From positions 124,001-188,000 of the forward strand of contig NZ_JAGIAW010000002.1 of assembly GCF_017744655.1 (NCBI RefSeq): 64,000 bases of DNA, read 5' to 3'. A program made the translations under genes and the position numbers. The notes under the pieces were generated by a model that saw only the letters and a program-made list of their open reading frames with translations, made no database searches and was not told the DNA's origin. Positions within the stretch are counted from its first letter, which is position 1. Each line of letters starts with the position of its first letter. Below, piece after piece: positions 42,714-50,940 of this stretch. The DNA comes from Devosia sp. (GTDB lineage Bacteria; Pseudomonadota; Alphaproteobacteria; Rhizobiales; Devosiaceae).

Positions 42714-43528
42714 GCAACCCTCTCGCCCTTATCGGCCGCATTGCCACCTATCTGCTGCTGACCGTCGCGGCCTTTGTGTCGGTCTTTCCCTTCCTCTGGA
42801 TGGTGATCGGCGCGACCAATCTTTCCGCCGATATCATCCGCGGCAAGGTCACCCCCGGCGGCGCGCTGTTGCAGAACATTTCGGTGTTCTTCAGTTCCGT
42901 CGATATGCCGCGGATTCTGTTCAATTCGTTCCTGATCGCCGGCCTCGGCACGGCGCTGACCCTCTTGGTCTCCTCGCTCGCCGGCTATGGCTTCGAAATG
43001 TTCCGCAGCAAGGTCCGCGAAAAGATTTTCGCCGGGCTTCTCCTGATGCTCTCCATCCCTTTCGCCGCCCTCATGATCCCGCTCTTCATCATGATGGCCA
43101 ACTTCAAGATGATAAACACCTACCAGGCGATCCTGCTGCCGACTGTCGCCTCGATCTTCATCATCTTCTATTTCCGCCAGGCAACGAAGGCCTTCCCCCA
43201 TGAGCTGCGCGATGCCGCCCGCATCGATGGCCTGAAGGAGTGGCAGATCTTCCTCTATGTCTACATGCCGGTGATGCGCTCGACCTACGCGGCCGCCACC
43301 ATCATTGTCTTCATGGCCAACTGGAACAATTACCTCTGGCCGCTCATCGTCCTGCAGACCAATGAGATGAAGACGCTCACCCTTGTCGTGGCCGGTCTCA
43401 CCTCCGCCTACACGCCCGATTTCGGCGTCATCATGGTCGGTGCGATCTTCGCCACCCTTCCCACCCTCATCATTTTCTTCCTGCTCCAGCGTCGCTTCGT
43501 CGAAGGCATGCTGGGCGCCGTTAAGTAG
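42710..43528 (+). CDS. Sugar ABC transporter permease (MalG-like)
   Basis: A 272-residue six-helix permease. The first helix is YLLLTVAAFVSVFPFLWMVIGA and the EAA loop is HELRDAARIDGLKEWQIFLYVYMPVMRS. It overlaps the MalF-like gene by four bases (ATGA) and the GH2 gene starts nine bases after it. CUT1 importers of this kind carry di- to oligosaccharides. Confidence 0.92.
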   Translation: MSNPLALIGRIATYLLLTVAAFVSVFPFLWMVIGATNLSADIIRGKVTPGGALLQNISVFFSSVDMPRILFNSFLIAGLGTALTLLVSSLAGYGFEMFRSKVREKIFAGLLLMLSIPFAALMIPLFIMMANFKMINTYQAILLPTVASIFIIFYFRQATKAFPHELRDAARIDGLKEWQIFLYVYMPVMRSTYAAATIIVFMANWNNYLWPLIVLQTNEMKTLTLVVAGLTSAYTPDFGVIMVGAIFATLPTLIIFFLLQRRFVEGMLGAVK

Positions 43529-43537
43529 AACCTAACT

Positions 43538-45739
43538 ATGCGTCCTCTGATCGATTTCAATTCTGGCTGGCTCTTCGAAGGCAAGGACACCGTCCGTCTG
43601 CCGCACAATGCGGTGGACCTGCCGTTCTCCTATTTTGACGAGAAGGCCTATCAGCGCGAATTCACCTACGAAAAGCGCTTCGCCGCTGACGCAGGCTGGC
43701 AGGGCAAGGAAGTCTCCGTCGTCTTCGATGGCGCCATGGCCAATTCCCGCGTCTATCTCAACGGCGAGGAAATTGCTGCGCATAAGGACGGCTACACCCC
43801 CTTCGAAGGCCGCTTCACCGGCCGCGTGAAATCAGGCGAAAATGTCCTGAAAGTCGTCATCGACGGCAGCGAAAACCCCGCCATCCCGCCCTTCGGCGGC
43901 CAGATCGACTATCTCACCTATGCCGGCCTCTACCGCGAAGCCTGGCTGCGCGTGACATCGAGCATCTTCGTCGGCAACGGTAAGATCGAAACTCCCAACG
44001 TGCTGGCCGACAAGAAGTCCGTCCGCGCCCGCATCGATCTCAGTAATCCGCAAAACCTGCCGCTCTCCGGCACCCTGGTAGCGACCCTCAAGGACGCTTC
44101 GGGCAACACCGTTGCCACCACTGACGCCGCCATCTCCGGCGCCTCGGTCGACATCGCCTTCAACGATCTCGCCGGCATCACCCTCTGGGACATCAAGACC
44201 CCGGCGCTCTATACGCTCGAAGTCACCATCGACACAGCGTCCGGCCAGGACACGGCAAGCTTCCGCTTCGGCTTCCGCAGCGCCGAATTCACCGCCGATG
44301 GTTTCAAGCTCAACGGCAAGCTCTTGAAGCTCCGCGGCCTCAATCGCCACCAGTCCTTCCCCTATTCCGGCTACGCCATGGGCAAGTCGGCCCAGGTGCA
44401 GGACGCCGAAATCCTGAAGCACCAGCTGCACCTCAACATGGTGCGCACCTCGCACTATCCGCAGAGCCACTATTTCCTCGATCGCTGCGACGAACTCGGC
44501 CTGCTTGTGTTCGAAGAAATCCCCGGCTGGCAGCATATCGGCCCGCTGGAGTGGCAGGACGAGTCGGTCGAAAACGTCCGCCGCATGATCACCCGCGATT
44601 GGAACCACCCTTCCATCGTCATCTGGGGCGTTCGCATCAACGAAAGCCAGGACAGCCACGACTTCTACGTCCGCACCAACAAGCTGGCCCGCGAACTCGA
44701 CAGCACCCGCCAGACCGGCGGCGTCCGCTACATCACCGATAGCGAACTGCTCGAAGACGTCTACACCATGAACGACTTCATCCTCGGCAACGAGGAATGG
44801 GGCGGCAATCGCCCGCGCACCCCGCTGCGCCCGCAGCAGGAAGTCACGGGTCTCGACCGCATCGTGCCCTATATGATCACCGAATATGGTGGGCACATGT
44901 ACCCCACCAAAAGCTACGATCAGGAGCAGCGCCAGGCCGAACACGTTCGCCGCCACCTCGACGTGATGAACGCCGCCTATGGCGATCCGCAAATTGCCGG
45001 CTGCATCGGCTGGTGCGCTTTCGACTATAATACCCATAAGGACTTTGGCTCGGGCGACCGCCTCTGCCACCACGGCGTCATGGACATGTTCCGCGAGCCC
45101 AAATTCGCCGCCTATGCCTATGCCAGCCAGTGCGAGCCCGAGGAAGAAATCATCCTCAAGCCCGTCACCTTCTGGGCCCGCGGCGAACGCAACATCGGCG
45201 GCGTGCTGCCGTTGATGATCCTCACTAATTGCGACGAGGTCGAGCTGACCTATGGCAACAACGCGCCCAAGCGTTTCCGCCCCGACCGCGAAGCCTTCCC
45301 CCATCTCCCCCACGCGCCCGTCGTCATCAAGCGCGAACACCTGACCGACGAAGAACTCGGCCTCTGGGGCATGTCCTGGGAAGACGCAGTTATCACCGGC
45401 TACATCAATGGCCAGGTGGCCAAGACGGTAAAGTTCATCTCCGACCCGATCGCGACCGAACTTCAGGTCACGCCCGACCATACCGAACTCGGTGCCGAAG
45501 GCGACACGGTGCGGGTCATCGTCCGGGCGCTCGATCAGTCGGGCACGAAGCTCCCCTTCTTCCCCGAACCGGTCTCCATCGAAGTATCGGGTCCCGCCAC
45601 CCGCCTTGGCCCCGGCCTCGTGCCGCTGCGCGCCGGCTCGACCGGCTTCTGGCTGCGCACCACCGGCAAGGGCCCGATCACGGTCACCGTCACCAATGAG
45701 CGGCTCGGCCGCACCGTCACCACTCTCACCGCCGTCTGA
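43538..45739 (+). CDS. GH2 beta-galactosidase-like glycosidase
   Basis: A 733-residue retaining glycosidase, shorter than LacZ (1,024). It has the sugar-binding jelly roll (RLPHNAVDLPFSYFDEKAYQ), Ig-like domain, and barrel with acid/base E369 in GVRINESQDS and nucleophile E449 in MITEYGGHM. GLNRHQSFPYSGYAM and MVRTSHYPQSHYFLDRCDELGLLVFEEIPGW are standard GH2 barrel segments. An Ig-like C-terminal domain (DUF4982-type position) follows. There is no signal peptide, so it acts on imported sugar. Activity could also be glucuronidase or another beta-glycosidase. Confidence 0.9.
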   Translation: MRPLIDFNSGWLFEGKDTVRLPHNAVDLPFSYFDEKAYQREFTYEKRFAADAGWQGKEVSVVFDGAMANSRVYLNGEEIAAHKDGYTPFEGRFTGRVKSGENVLKVVIDGSENPAIPPFGGQIDYLTYAGLYREAWLRVTSSIFVGNGKIETPNVLADKKSVRARIDLSNPQNLPLSGTLVATLKDASGNTVATTDAAISGASVDIAFNDLAGITLWDIKTPALYTLEVTIDTASGQDTASFRFGFRSAEFTADGFKLNGKLLKLRGLNRHQSFPYSGYAMGKSAQVQDAEILKHQLHLNMVRTSHYPQSHYFLDRCDELGLLVFEEIPGWQHIGPLEWQDESVENVRRMITRDWNHPSIVIWGVRINESQDSHDFYVRTNKLARELDSTRQTGGVRYITDSELLEDVYTMNDFILGNEEWGGNRPRTPLRPQQEVTGLDRIVPYMITEYGGHMYPTKSYDQEQRQAEHVRRHLDVMNAAYGDPQIAGCIGWCAFDYNTHKDFGSGDRLCHHGVMDMFREPKFAAYAYASQCEPEEEIILKPVTFWARGERNIGGVLPLMILTNCDEVELTYGNNAPKRFRPDREAFPHLPHAPVVIKREHLTDEELGLWGMSWEDAVITGYINGQVAKTVKFISDPIATELQVTPDHTELGAEGDTVRVIVRALDQSGTKLPFFPEPVSIEVSGPATRLGPGLVPLRAGSTGFWLRTTGKGPITVTVTNERLGRTVTTLTAV

Positions 45740-45748
45740 GGATTACCA

Positions 45749-46807
45749 ATGTCCGGTCTCAAACTCCGAAATGTGAAGAAGTCTTTTGGCGCGGTGGATG
45801 TCATCAAGGGCGTCGATCTCGACATCGAAGACAAGCAGTTCGTGGTTTTCGTCGGTCCCTCGGGCTGCGGCAAGTCTACCCTCCTGCGCATGATCGCCGG
45901 CCTTGAACAGATCTCCTCGGGTGATCTGTTCATCGGCGACAAGCGCATGAACGACATCGATCCCGCCCATCGCGGCATCGCCATGGTGTTTCAGTCCTAC
46001 GCGCTCTATCCGCATATGACGGTGCGCGAAAACATGGGCTTTGCCCTAAAGTTCGCCGGCCGCCCCAAGGACGAAATCGCCAGGCGCGTCGACGAGGCCG
46101 CCCGCATTCTCGAACTCGGCAAGCTTCTCGACCGCAAGCCCGGCCAGCTCTCAGGCGGCCAGCGCCAGCGCGTCGCCATCGGCCGCGCCATCGTGCGCCA
46201 CCCCGATGTGTTCCTCTTCGATGAGCCGCTCTCCAATCTCGATGCGGAACTGCGCGTCCACATGCGCATCGAAATCGCGCGGCTCCACAAGGAACTGAAC
46301 ACCACCATCATCTACGTCACCCACGACCAGGTCGAAGCCATGACCCTGGCCGACAAGATCGTGGTCCTGCGCGATGGCATTATCGAACAGGCCGGCTCGC
46401 CGCTCGAACTCTATGACGATCCCAACAATCTCTTCGTCGCCGGCTTCATCGGTTCGCCCAAAATGAACCTCCTCACCGGCACCGTCGAAGCCGGCGGCAT
46501 CCGCCTTGCCGATTTCCCCAACGACCTGATCCCATCGCCCATTGCCATCCCGGCCGGCACCGCCGTCACCGTCGGCATCCGCCCCGAGCATTTCGACCCC
46601 ACCGGTACGGCTGCCCTCGATACGTCAGTCGAAATCATCGAGCACCTCGGCGGGGAAACCTACGCCTATGCCCGCGGCACCGGCTCCAACCTCCTCACCA
46701 TCGCCACCGACAACAACCGCACATTGAAAACCGGCGACCGCTACCAGGCCAGGTTCAACCCGGCCTCGCTGCTCGTCTTCGGCCGGGACGGCAAGCGCCT
46801 GCGCTAA
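45749..46807 (+). CDS. Sugar ABC transporter ATPase (MsmK/UgpC-like)
   Basis: A 352-residue ATPase: Walker [19 protein letters not shown], signature [16 protein letters not shown], Walker [17 protein letters not shown], and a C-terminal OB/TOBE regulatory domain with GIRPEHFDP. It completes the importer of binding protein, two permeases and ATPase. Its place after the GH2 gene, with a nine-base gap, puts all five genes in one operon. Confidence 0.93.
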   Translation: MSGLKLRNVKKSFGAVDVIKGVDLDIEDKQFVVFVGPSGCGKSTLLRMIAGLEQISSGDLFIGDKRMNDIDPAHRGIAMVFQSYALYPHMTVRENMGFALKFAGRPKDEIARRVDEAARILELGKLLDRKPGQLSGGQRQRVAIGRAIVRHPDVFLFDEPLSNLDAELRVHMRIEIARLHKELNTTIIYVTHDQVEAMTLADKIVVLRDGIIEQAGSPLELYDDPNNLFVAGFIGSPKMNLLTGTVEAGGIRLADFPNDLIPSPIAIPAGTAVTVGIRPEHFDPTGTAALDTSVEIIEHLGGETYAYARGTGSNLLTIATDNNRTLKTGDRYQARFNPASLLVFGRDGKRLR

Positions 46808-46842
46808 CGACGTCCCGCACCACACGCCATTCCTTCCATTCC

Positions 46843-46921
46843 ATCGTCATTGCCGGGCTTGTCCCGGCAATCCATCTCGCCTCCGCATGGACCACCGGGA
46901 CAAGCCCGGTGGTGACGATCG
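46843..46921. repeat. Dispersed palindromic repeat, family 2
   Basis: ATCGTCATTGCCGGGCTTGT then CCCGGCAATCC, mirrored by CCGGGACAAGCCCGGTGGTG then ACGAT. It is in the 301-base gap downstream of the sugar operon. Confidence 0.85.
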
Positions 46922-46966
46922 TCGAGAGCAGAGAGGCACCCTGATCCATTCCCAAACTCGATACGC

Positions 46967-47000
46967 ACCTCCCCCTTGATGGGGAAGGATGGGAGGGGGT
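46967..47000. repeat. Dispersed repeat, family 3 (short copy)
   Basis: CACCTCCCCCTTGATGGGGA then AGGATGGGAGGG, of the same type as 34096-34130. Confidence 0.55.
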
Positions 47001-47042
47001 GGCCGGCTGTGCCACTACGCACCCCTTGCATCCCACCCCACA

Positions 47043-47079
47043 CCGCTTTAATATGACGAAACTAATCATATTAAAGCGG
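47043..47079. promoter_or_regulatory. Long perfect palindrome upstream of the siderophore-interacting gene pair
   Basis: CCGCTTTAATATGA (47043-47056) and TCATATTAAAGCGG (47066-47079) are exact complements, 14 bp, around nine bases. It ends 29 bases before the ATG at 47109, so it overlaps the promoter or leader. The AT-rich centre suits a repressor operator. An iron-responsive regulator would fit the neighbours, but the sequence matches no box I know. Confidence 0.6.
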
Positions 47080-47108
47080 GCGGCGCTCTGGCCATGCCCG
47101 GAGCCGCC

Positions 47109-47423
47109 ATGCACCAAAATGCCGACGCCGCCGCCGACCGCGACAATGCGGATATTCTCCACCAGCGCGTGCTGACCCTCTTCTGCGAAGCGCTGGAAGT
47201 GAACCAGGCTCAGCCCATGGACGTGCTCGAAACGCTCGCCACGGCTCTTGGCAAGGTCTACCGCGAAGTCGCCGATTCCCACCTGCCGCCGCGCAACTGC
47301 GTTTGCGGCTGGGAGCCCGCCGAATATTCCGACGTCCACGCCCTGCAATTCGCCTTGGCCCGCGCCGCGCTGTCGGGCAATCGCTCTTCGTTCGCCCTCT
47401 CTTCCGTCATCGGCCACGCCTGA
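47109..47423 (+). CDS. Small hypothetical protein linked to a siderophore-interacting protein
   Basis: A 104-residue soluble protein, mainly helical, starting MHQNADAAADRDNADILHQR with a Cys pair in RNCVCGWEP. I do not recognise its family. GGAG precedes ATG 47109 by five bases; an in-frame ATG at 47094 is less well placed. The siderophore-interacting gene starts two bases after its stop, so they are translated together and the protein may serve in iron acquisition. Confidence 0.7.
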   Translation: MHQNADAAADRDNADILHQRVLTLFCEALEVNQAQPMDVLETLATALGKVYREVADSHLPPRNCVCGWEPAEYSDVHALQFALARAALSGNRSSFALSSVIGHA

Positions 47424-47425
47424 AT

Positions 47426-48331
47426 ATGTCCCACACACGTCCCTATCGTATTTTCAACGCAGCCCTCGCGCGCTCCGAAGACGTCACCCCGCACCTGCGC
47501 CGCATCACCTTCTCTGGTCCGGAAATCCGGGAAATGACTACTTGGGCTCCCGACCAGCGCATCAAGATTTTCTTCCCCACCGACGATGGCCGCGTGCCCG
47601 ACATGCCGGATGCCGAGGACTGGTACGCCACCTACAAATCCGTCCCGGTCGCCGAGCGCGTTCCCATGCGCACCTACACCATCCGCAACCTCCGCGCCGA
47701 TGAGGCCGAAGTGGACGTAGAATTCGTCCTCCACGGCGAAAACGGTCCCGCCTCGCGCTGGGCCACCCATGCCAAGCCGGGCGACAAGGTGCAAATCTCC
47801 GCCCCCAATCGCCGCTCCGAAAGGATCGGCGGTGGTTTTGAGTGGAAGCCGCCCGCCGACCCGCGCCACGTCCTCCTCATGGCCGACGAAACCGCCGTCC
47901 CCGCCCTCGCCGGTATCCTCGAAGAACTCGCCGCGCGCAAAAGCCCGCCGCCCTGCGAAGTCTTCGCCGAAGTCGCCGACCGCGCCGACGCTCTGGCCCT
48001 CCCAACCTGGCCCGGTCTCGTGGTCAACTGGCTCATCCGCCACGAAGAGGGCGACTCGCGCCCCGGCAACCTCCTCGTCGACGCCGTCGAGCGCGCCAAA
48101 CTCCCCGCCGCCAATGCCGAAGAGACCAGTGTCGAGCTCGAAAACATCGACATCGACAGGAATGTCCCCTGGGAGTTGGCCAAGGCCACCGAAGGCGCCT
48201 TCTACGCCTGGATCGCCGGCGAGTCCGAAGCGATCATGTCCATCCGTCGCCTCCTCATCAAGGAGCGCGGCATCGACCGGAGCCTCCTTAACCTGATGGG
48301 CTATTGGCGCTTCGGCAAGGTCTACGAGTAG
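47426..48331 (+). CDS. Siderophore-interacting protein (FAD-dependent ferric reductase)
   Basis: A 301-residue cytoplasmic flavoprotein of the SIP/ViuB family, which reduces ferric siderophores with NAD(P)H. The FAD domain is seen in HLRRITFSGPEIREMTTW, the FAD-binding RTYTIRNLRADEAEVDVEFVLHG and GPASRWATHAKPGDKVQI. The NAD(P)H domain has LLMADETAVPALAGILEEL. The C-terminal YAWIAGESEAIMSIRRLLIKERGIDRSLLNLMGYWRFG is family-typical. No siderophore receptor is in the window. Confidence 0.9.
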   Translation: MSHTRPYRIFNAALARSEDVTPHLRRITFSGPEIREMTTWAPDQRIKIFFPTDDGRVPDMPDAEDWYATYKSVPVAERVPMRTYTIRNLRADEAEVDVEFVLHGENGPASRWATHAKPGDKVQISAPNRRSERIGGGFEWKPPADPRHVLLMADETAVPALAGILEELAARKSPPPCEVFAEVADRADALALPTWPGLVVNWLIRHEEGDSRPGNLLVDAVERAKLPAANAEETSVELENIDIDRNVPWELAKATEGAFYAWIAGESEAIMSIRRLLIKERGIDRSLLNLMGYWRFGKVYE

Positions 48332-48464
48332 GCTAACAGCTTTTTCGCATTAAGCGGCCAAATGCGACACTCGAAGGGAACAGTCTGCCAACCGAATGGG
48401 GGCGGAATGCCGCGTGTTGGCGATTGGCCTCTTGTTAAGAAGATTGATCGACTTTATCTACCAA

Positions 48465-48485
48465 CTGCGCGAAATTTTCGCGCAG
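48465..48485. promoter_or_regulatory. Palindrome just upstream of the Rrf2-type regulator
   Basis: Arms CTGCGCGAAA and TTTCGCGCAG, 10 bp each, around a single T. It ends 22 bases before the Rrf2 start at 48508. It could be an autoregulatory operator or a leader hairpin. Confidence 0.55.
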
Positions 48486-48507
48486 CGTGAAGGATGGTCG
48501 GTTCGCA

Positions 48508-48954
48508 ATGCTCACCAACAAGGGCAAATACGGTTTGAAGGCTCTGGGCCACCTCTCCGGTGTGAAACCGGGCGATCTGGCCATGGTCGGCGACATCGCC
48601 GCGACCAATAACATCCCCAAAAAATTCCTCGACGCCATCCTCTCCGAGCTGCGCAATGCCGGCTTCGTCTACTCCCGCAAGGGCAAGTACGGCGGCTACT
48701 ATCTTGCTCGTCCGCCTGAAGAAATCATGATCGGCCACGTCGTTCGCGTGCTCGACGGGCCGCTGGCGCCGATCCCCTGCGCCAGCAAAACCCGCTACCA
48801 GCCCTGCGCCGATTGCGACATCGAAACCTGCCGCGTCCGCAAGCTGATGTTCGAGGTCCGCAACGCCATCGCCGAAGTCCTCGACAAAACCAGCCTAGCA
48901 GACATGCAGGCCGGCGGCGGCGTCGAGAGCATCAGCAACGACCTCGTCGCCTAG
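48508..48954 (+). CDS. Rrf2-family transcriptional regulator
   Basis: A 148-residue winged-helix regulator: MLTNKGKYGLKALGHLSG, then NNIPKKFLDAILSELRNAGFVYSRKGKYGGYYLARPPEEI. The C-terminal part has four Cys, in PCASKTRYQPCADCDIETCR, placed as in Rrf2 members with Fe-S clusters or redox sensing. ATG 48508 gives the normal Rrf2 start; ATG 48487 would add seven residues. It converges on the flavin-monooxygenase gene with a shared CTAG at the stops. Rrf2 proteins often control sulfur metabolism, so it is a candidate regulator of the organosulfur cluster. Confidence 0.88.
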   Translation: MLTNKGKYGLKALGHLSGVKPGDLAMVGDIAATNNIPKKFLDAILSELRNAGFVYSRKGKYGGYYLARPPEEIMIGHVVRVLDGPLAPIPCASKTRYQPCADCDIETCRVRKLMFEVRNAIAEVLDKTSLADMQAGGGVESISNDLVA

Positions 48955-50258
48955 TCAGGATAGGGCAGGCCATAGCGGTCCCTGATCGTTTTGCCTTCAT
49001 ATTCAGTAGGATAGACACCGCGATCCTGCAGGATCGGCACGACCTGCTCGACGAATTCCTCGATATCATCCGGTGCCCGCGGCGGCTGATAGGTATAGCC
49101 ATCCACCGTCCCATCGGCCCAAAGGTCGATGATCTGGTCAGCCACTTCTTCGGCCGTCCCAAGCACAAGCCGATGGTGTCCCTCTGAGCGCCGAACGACC
49201 TCACGCGCCGTCAGCTTTTCATGCGCCAGCAAGTCGGAAAGCCCAAGTCCCATGCCGACGGCCATGAGCCGGTTCGGATCTGGAATAAAGCGTTGGGGAT
49301 CAAGCACTTCATCGGGGTTGAAGGTGTCTGCATCGAGCCCGTTTTCTTCGATGAAGCGCTTGATGAGCCCATCTTCCGAGCCCGCGCCGCTGAACAGCTC
49401 ATGCTTGCGCAAAGCCTCCTCCCGCGTCTCGCCGACAATGGCGACAAGACCCGGAACGATGCGGATTTCCGAAGTGTCGCGGCCGACTTCCCTCGCGCGA
49501 TCAAAGACTTTCTTGCGGAAAGCCTGCCCCGCTTCGCGCGAGAGAATGTTGCAATAAATGATCTCGCCATGCCGCGCCGCGAGGTCGATCCCGCCTTCCG
49601 AAGCGCCGGCTTGTGCGATCACCGGATGCCCCTGCGGTCCCCGCGGCACATTGAGCGGACCCTTTACCGAAAAATGGTCGCCGACATGGTCGATGGCCTG
49701 GGCCTGGCTGGCATCCCAGAACCGCTCGGGCGGCACGTCGCCCGCGCGCCGCGGGTCCCAGCTCGCCCAGAGTTTTTTTGCCACATCCAGAAATTCGCGC
49801 GCTTTGGCATAGCGCACATCGCGCGACGGCAACGGCTCGCTGCCAAAATTGGCGGCAACCCCGGGATTGAACGAAGAGACCACGTTGATGATCAGCCGGC
49901 CGGCCGAAATGATATCGGTCGACTGCGTCCGTCGCGCCAGATTGTAGGGCGAATTATAGGTCGATGACATGGTCGTAACGAAGCCGATGTCAGGCACCTG
50001 CGCTGCCAATGCCGTCACCAGGATCAGCGGATCGATCGTGTGAAACGGCCGGCTGTTCGGGTCCGTCATCAGCGCCGGATGGTCGGAGAAAAAAACCGAG
50101 TCAAAGAGCCCGCGATGGGCCAGTTGGGTGAGGCGCAGATAGTATGCGGGGTCGGTGATTTCCTCGCGCGTCCCGGTGCGATATTTCCAGCCTGCGCCAA
50201 GATATCCGGTCGTGTTGATGCCGACATTGAGATTGAGCCGACGCTTGTAAGTGGTCAT
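48951..50258 (-). CDS. DszA/NtaA-family flavin-dependent monooxygenase (LLM class)
   Basis: A 435-residue bacterial-luciferase-like protein. It shows the NtaA/SnaA/DszA pattern: YYLRLTQLAHRGLFDSVFFSDHPAL, IDPLILVTALAAQVPDIGFVTTMSSTYNSPYNLARR, then STDIISAGRLIINVVSSFNPGVAANFG and RYAKAREFLDVAKKLWASWDP. These enzymes use FMNH2 to open C-S or C-N bonds; DszA cleaves dibenzothiophene sulfone to a sulfinate. It is the last gene of the leftward operon that also encodes the DszB-like and DszC-like proteins, and starts 22 bases after the small Rossmann gene. The substrate is unknown. Confidence 0.9.
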   Translation of the reverse strand: MTTYKRRLNLNVGINTTGYLGAGWKYRTGTREEITDPAYYLRLTQLAHRGLFDSVFFSDHPALMTDPNSRPFHTIDPLILVTALAAQVPDIGFVTTMSSTYNSPYNLARRTQSTDIISAGRLIINVVSSFNPGVAANFGSEPLPSRDVRYAKAREFLDVAKKLWASWDPRRAGDVPPERFWDASQAQAIDHVGDHFSVKGPLNVPRGPQGHPVIAQAGASEGGIDLAARHGEIIYCNILSREAGQAFRKKVFDRAREVGRDTSEIRIVPGLVAIVGETREEALRKHELFSGAGSEDGLIKRFIEENGLDADTFNPDEVLDPQRFIPDPNRLMAVGMGLGLSDLLAHEKLTAREVVRRSEGHHRLVLGTAEEVADQIIDLWADGTVDGYTYQPPRAPDDIEEFVEQVVPILQDRGVYPTEYEGKTIRDRYGLPYPD

Positions 50259-50280
50259 GTCAATTTCCCAAGCAGTCGGC

Positions 50281-50919
50281 TCAATAGGCCGCCGTGAAGC
50301 GGCGACGCACGTAGCGGCCCTGTTCGAGCTCATCGAGAATGGCCACGGCGAAATCGGCCTCAGAAATGCGGCTATTGCCGTCCGGGTCGCGGAGAAGCTG
50401 GTCTTCGCCGAGCCGGAATTTGCCGGTGCGGTCGCCGGCTTTGATCTCGAGCGGCGGCGACACATAGGTCCAGTCGAGATCATATTCGCCCCGCTTGAGG
50501 GCACGCACGATCTCGCGGTTGCGCAGCGTATGGGCCTTGTGGTCGGCGGGGTAAAAGTCGCTGTCGACGACATCGACGCCGGGGCTCGCTTCGAGGCTGC
50601 CAACGCCACCGACAAGGATCAGCCGCTTCACGCCGCCGAGTTTGACGGCTTCGAAGAGCGATTCATGGGCGCGGCGGATGAGTTCGGCGGCCTCGTCGGC
50701 CGAGTATTTCCGCAGGCCGGGGCTATAGGCCGAAATCACTGCATCATGGCCCGAAATGATCCGGGCAACAGCCTCGGTGTCGGCGAGATCCGCCGTGAGC
50801 GTCGTGAGATTGGGTTCAGCTTCGAGCGGGCTCGAATTGGTGACGGCAGTGACGCGAAAACCGCGCGACAGGGCTTCCTTGCGGATATTGCCGGAGGCGC
50901 CGAAGACGACGATGGACAT
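50281..50919 (-). CDS. NAD(P)-binding Rossmann protein (NmrA/SDR-like), shortened cofactor loop
   Basis: A 212-residue atypical SDR: MSIVVFGASGNIRKEALSRG at the N-terminus, then AVISAYSPG, VKRLILVGGVGSLEASPG and YDLDWTYVSPPLEIKAGDRTG. Relatives usually read GATGNIGSRIVxEAL. Here the third Gly and about four residues after NI are missing, so the GxxGxxG loop is incomplete. It may be a reductase with altered cofactor use or a partly degenerate enzyme. It sits within the leftward operon, 21 bases after the FAD monooxygenase gene. Confidence 0.8.
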   Translation of the reverse strand: MSIVVFGASGNIRKEALSRGFRVTAVTNSSPLEAEPNLTTLTADLADTEAVARIISGHDAVISAYSPGLRKYSADEAAELIRRAHESLFEAVKLGGVKRLILVGGVGSLEASPGVDVVDSDFYPADHKAHTLRNREIVRALKRGEYDLDWTYVSPPLEIKAGDRTGKFRLGEDQLLRDPDGNSRISEADFAVAILDELEQGRYVRRRFTAAY

Positions 50920-50940
50920 GGAATGGGGCTTTCTATGGTT

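Noticed and set aside
43832-45481. 549-codon leftward frame opposite the GH2 gene
   Set aside because: Antisense shadow of a gene with both catalytic glutamates and full family layout.
47043-47079. Palindrome read as a terminator of the sugar operon
   Set aside because: There is no T-run after either arm, it is 236 bases beyond the ATPase stop, and it sits directly before a start codon.
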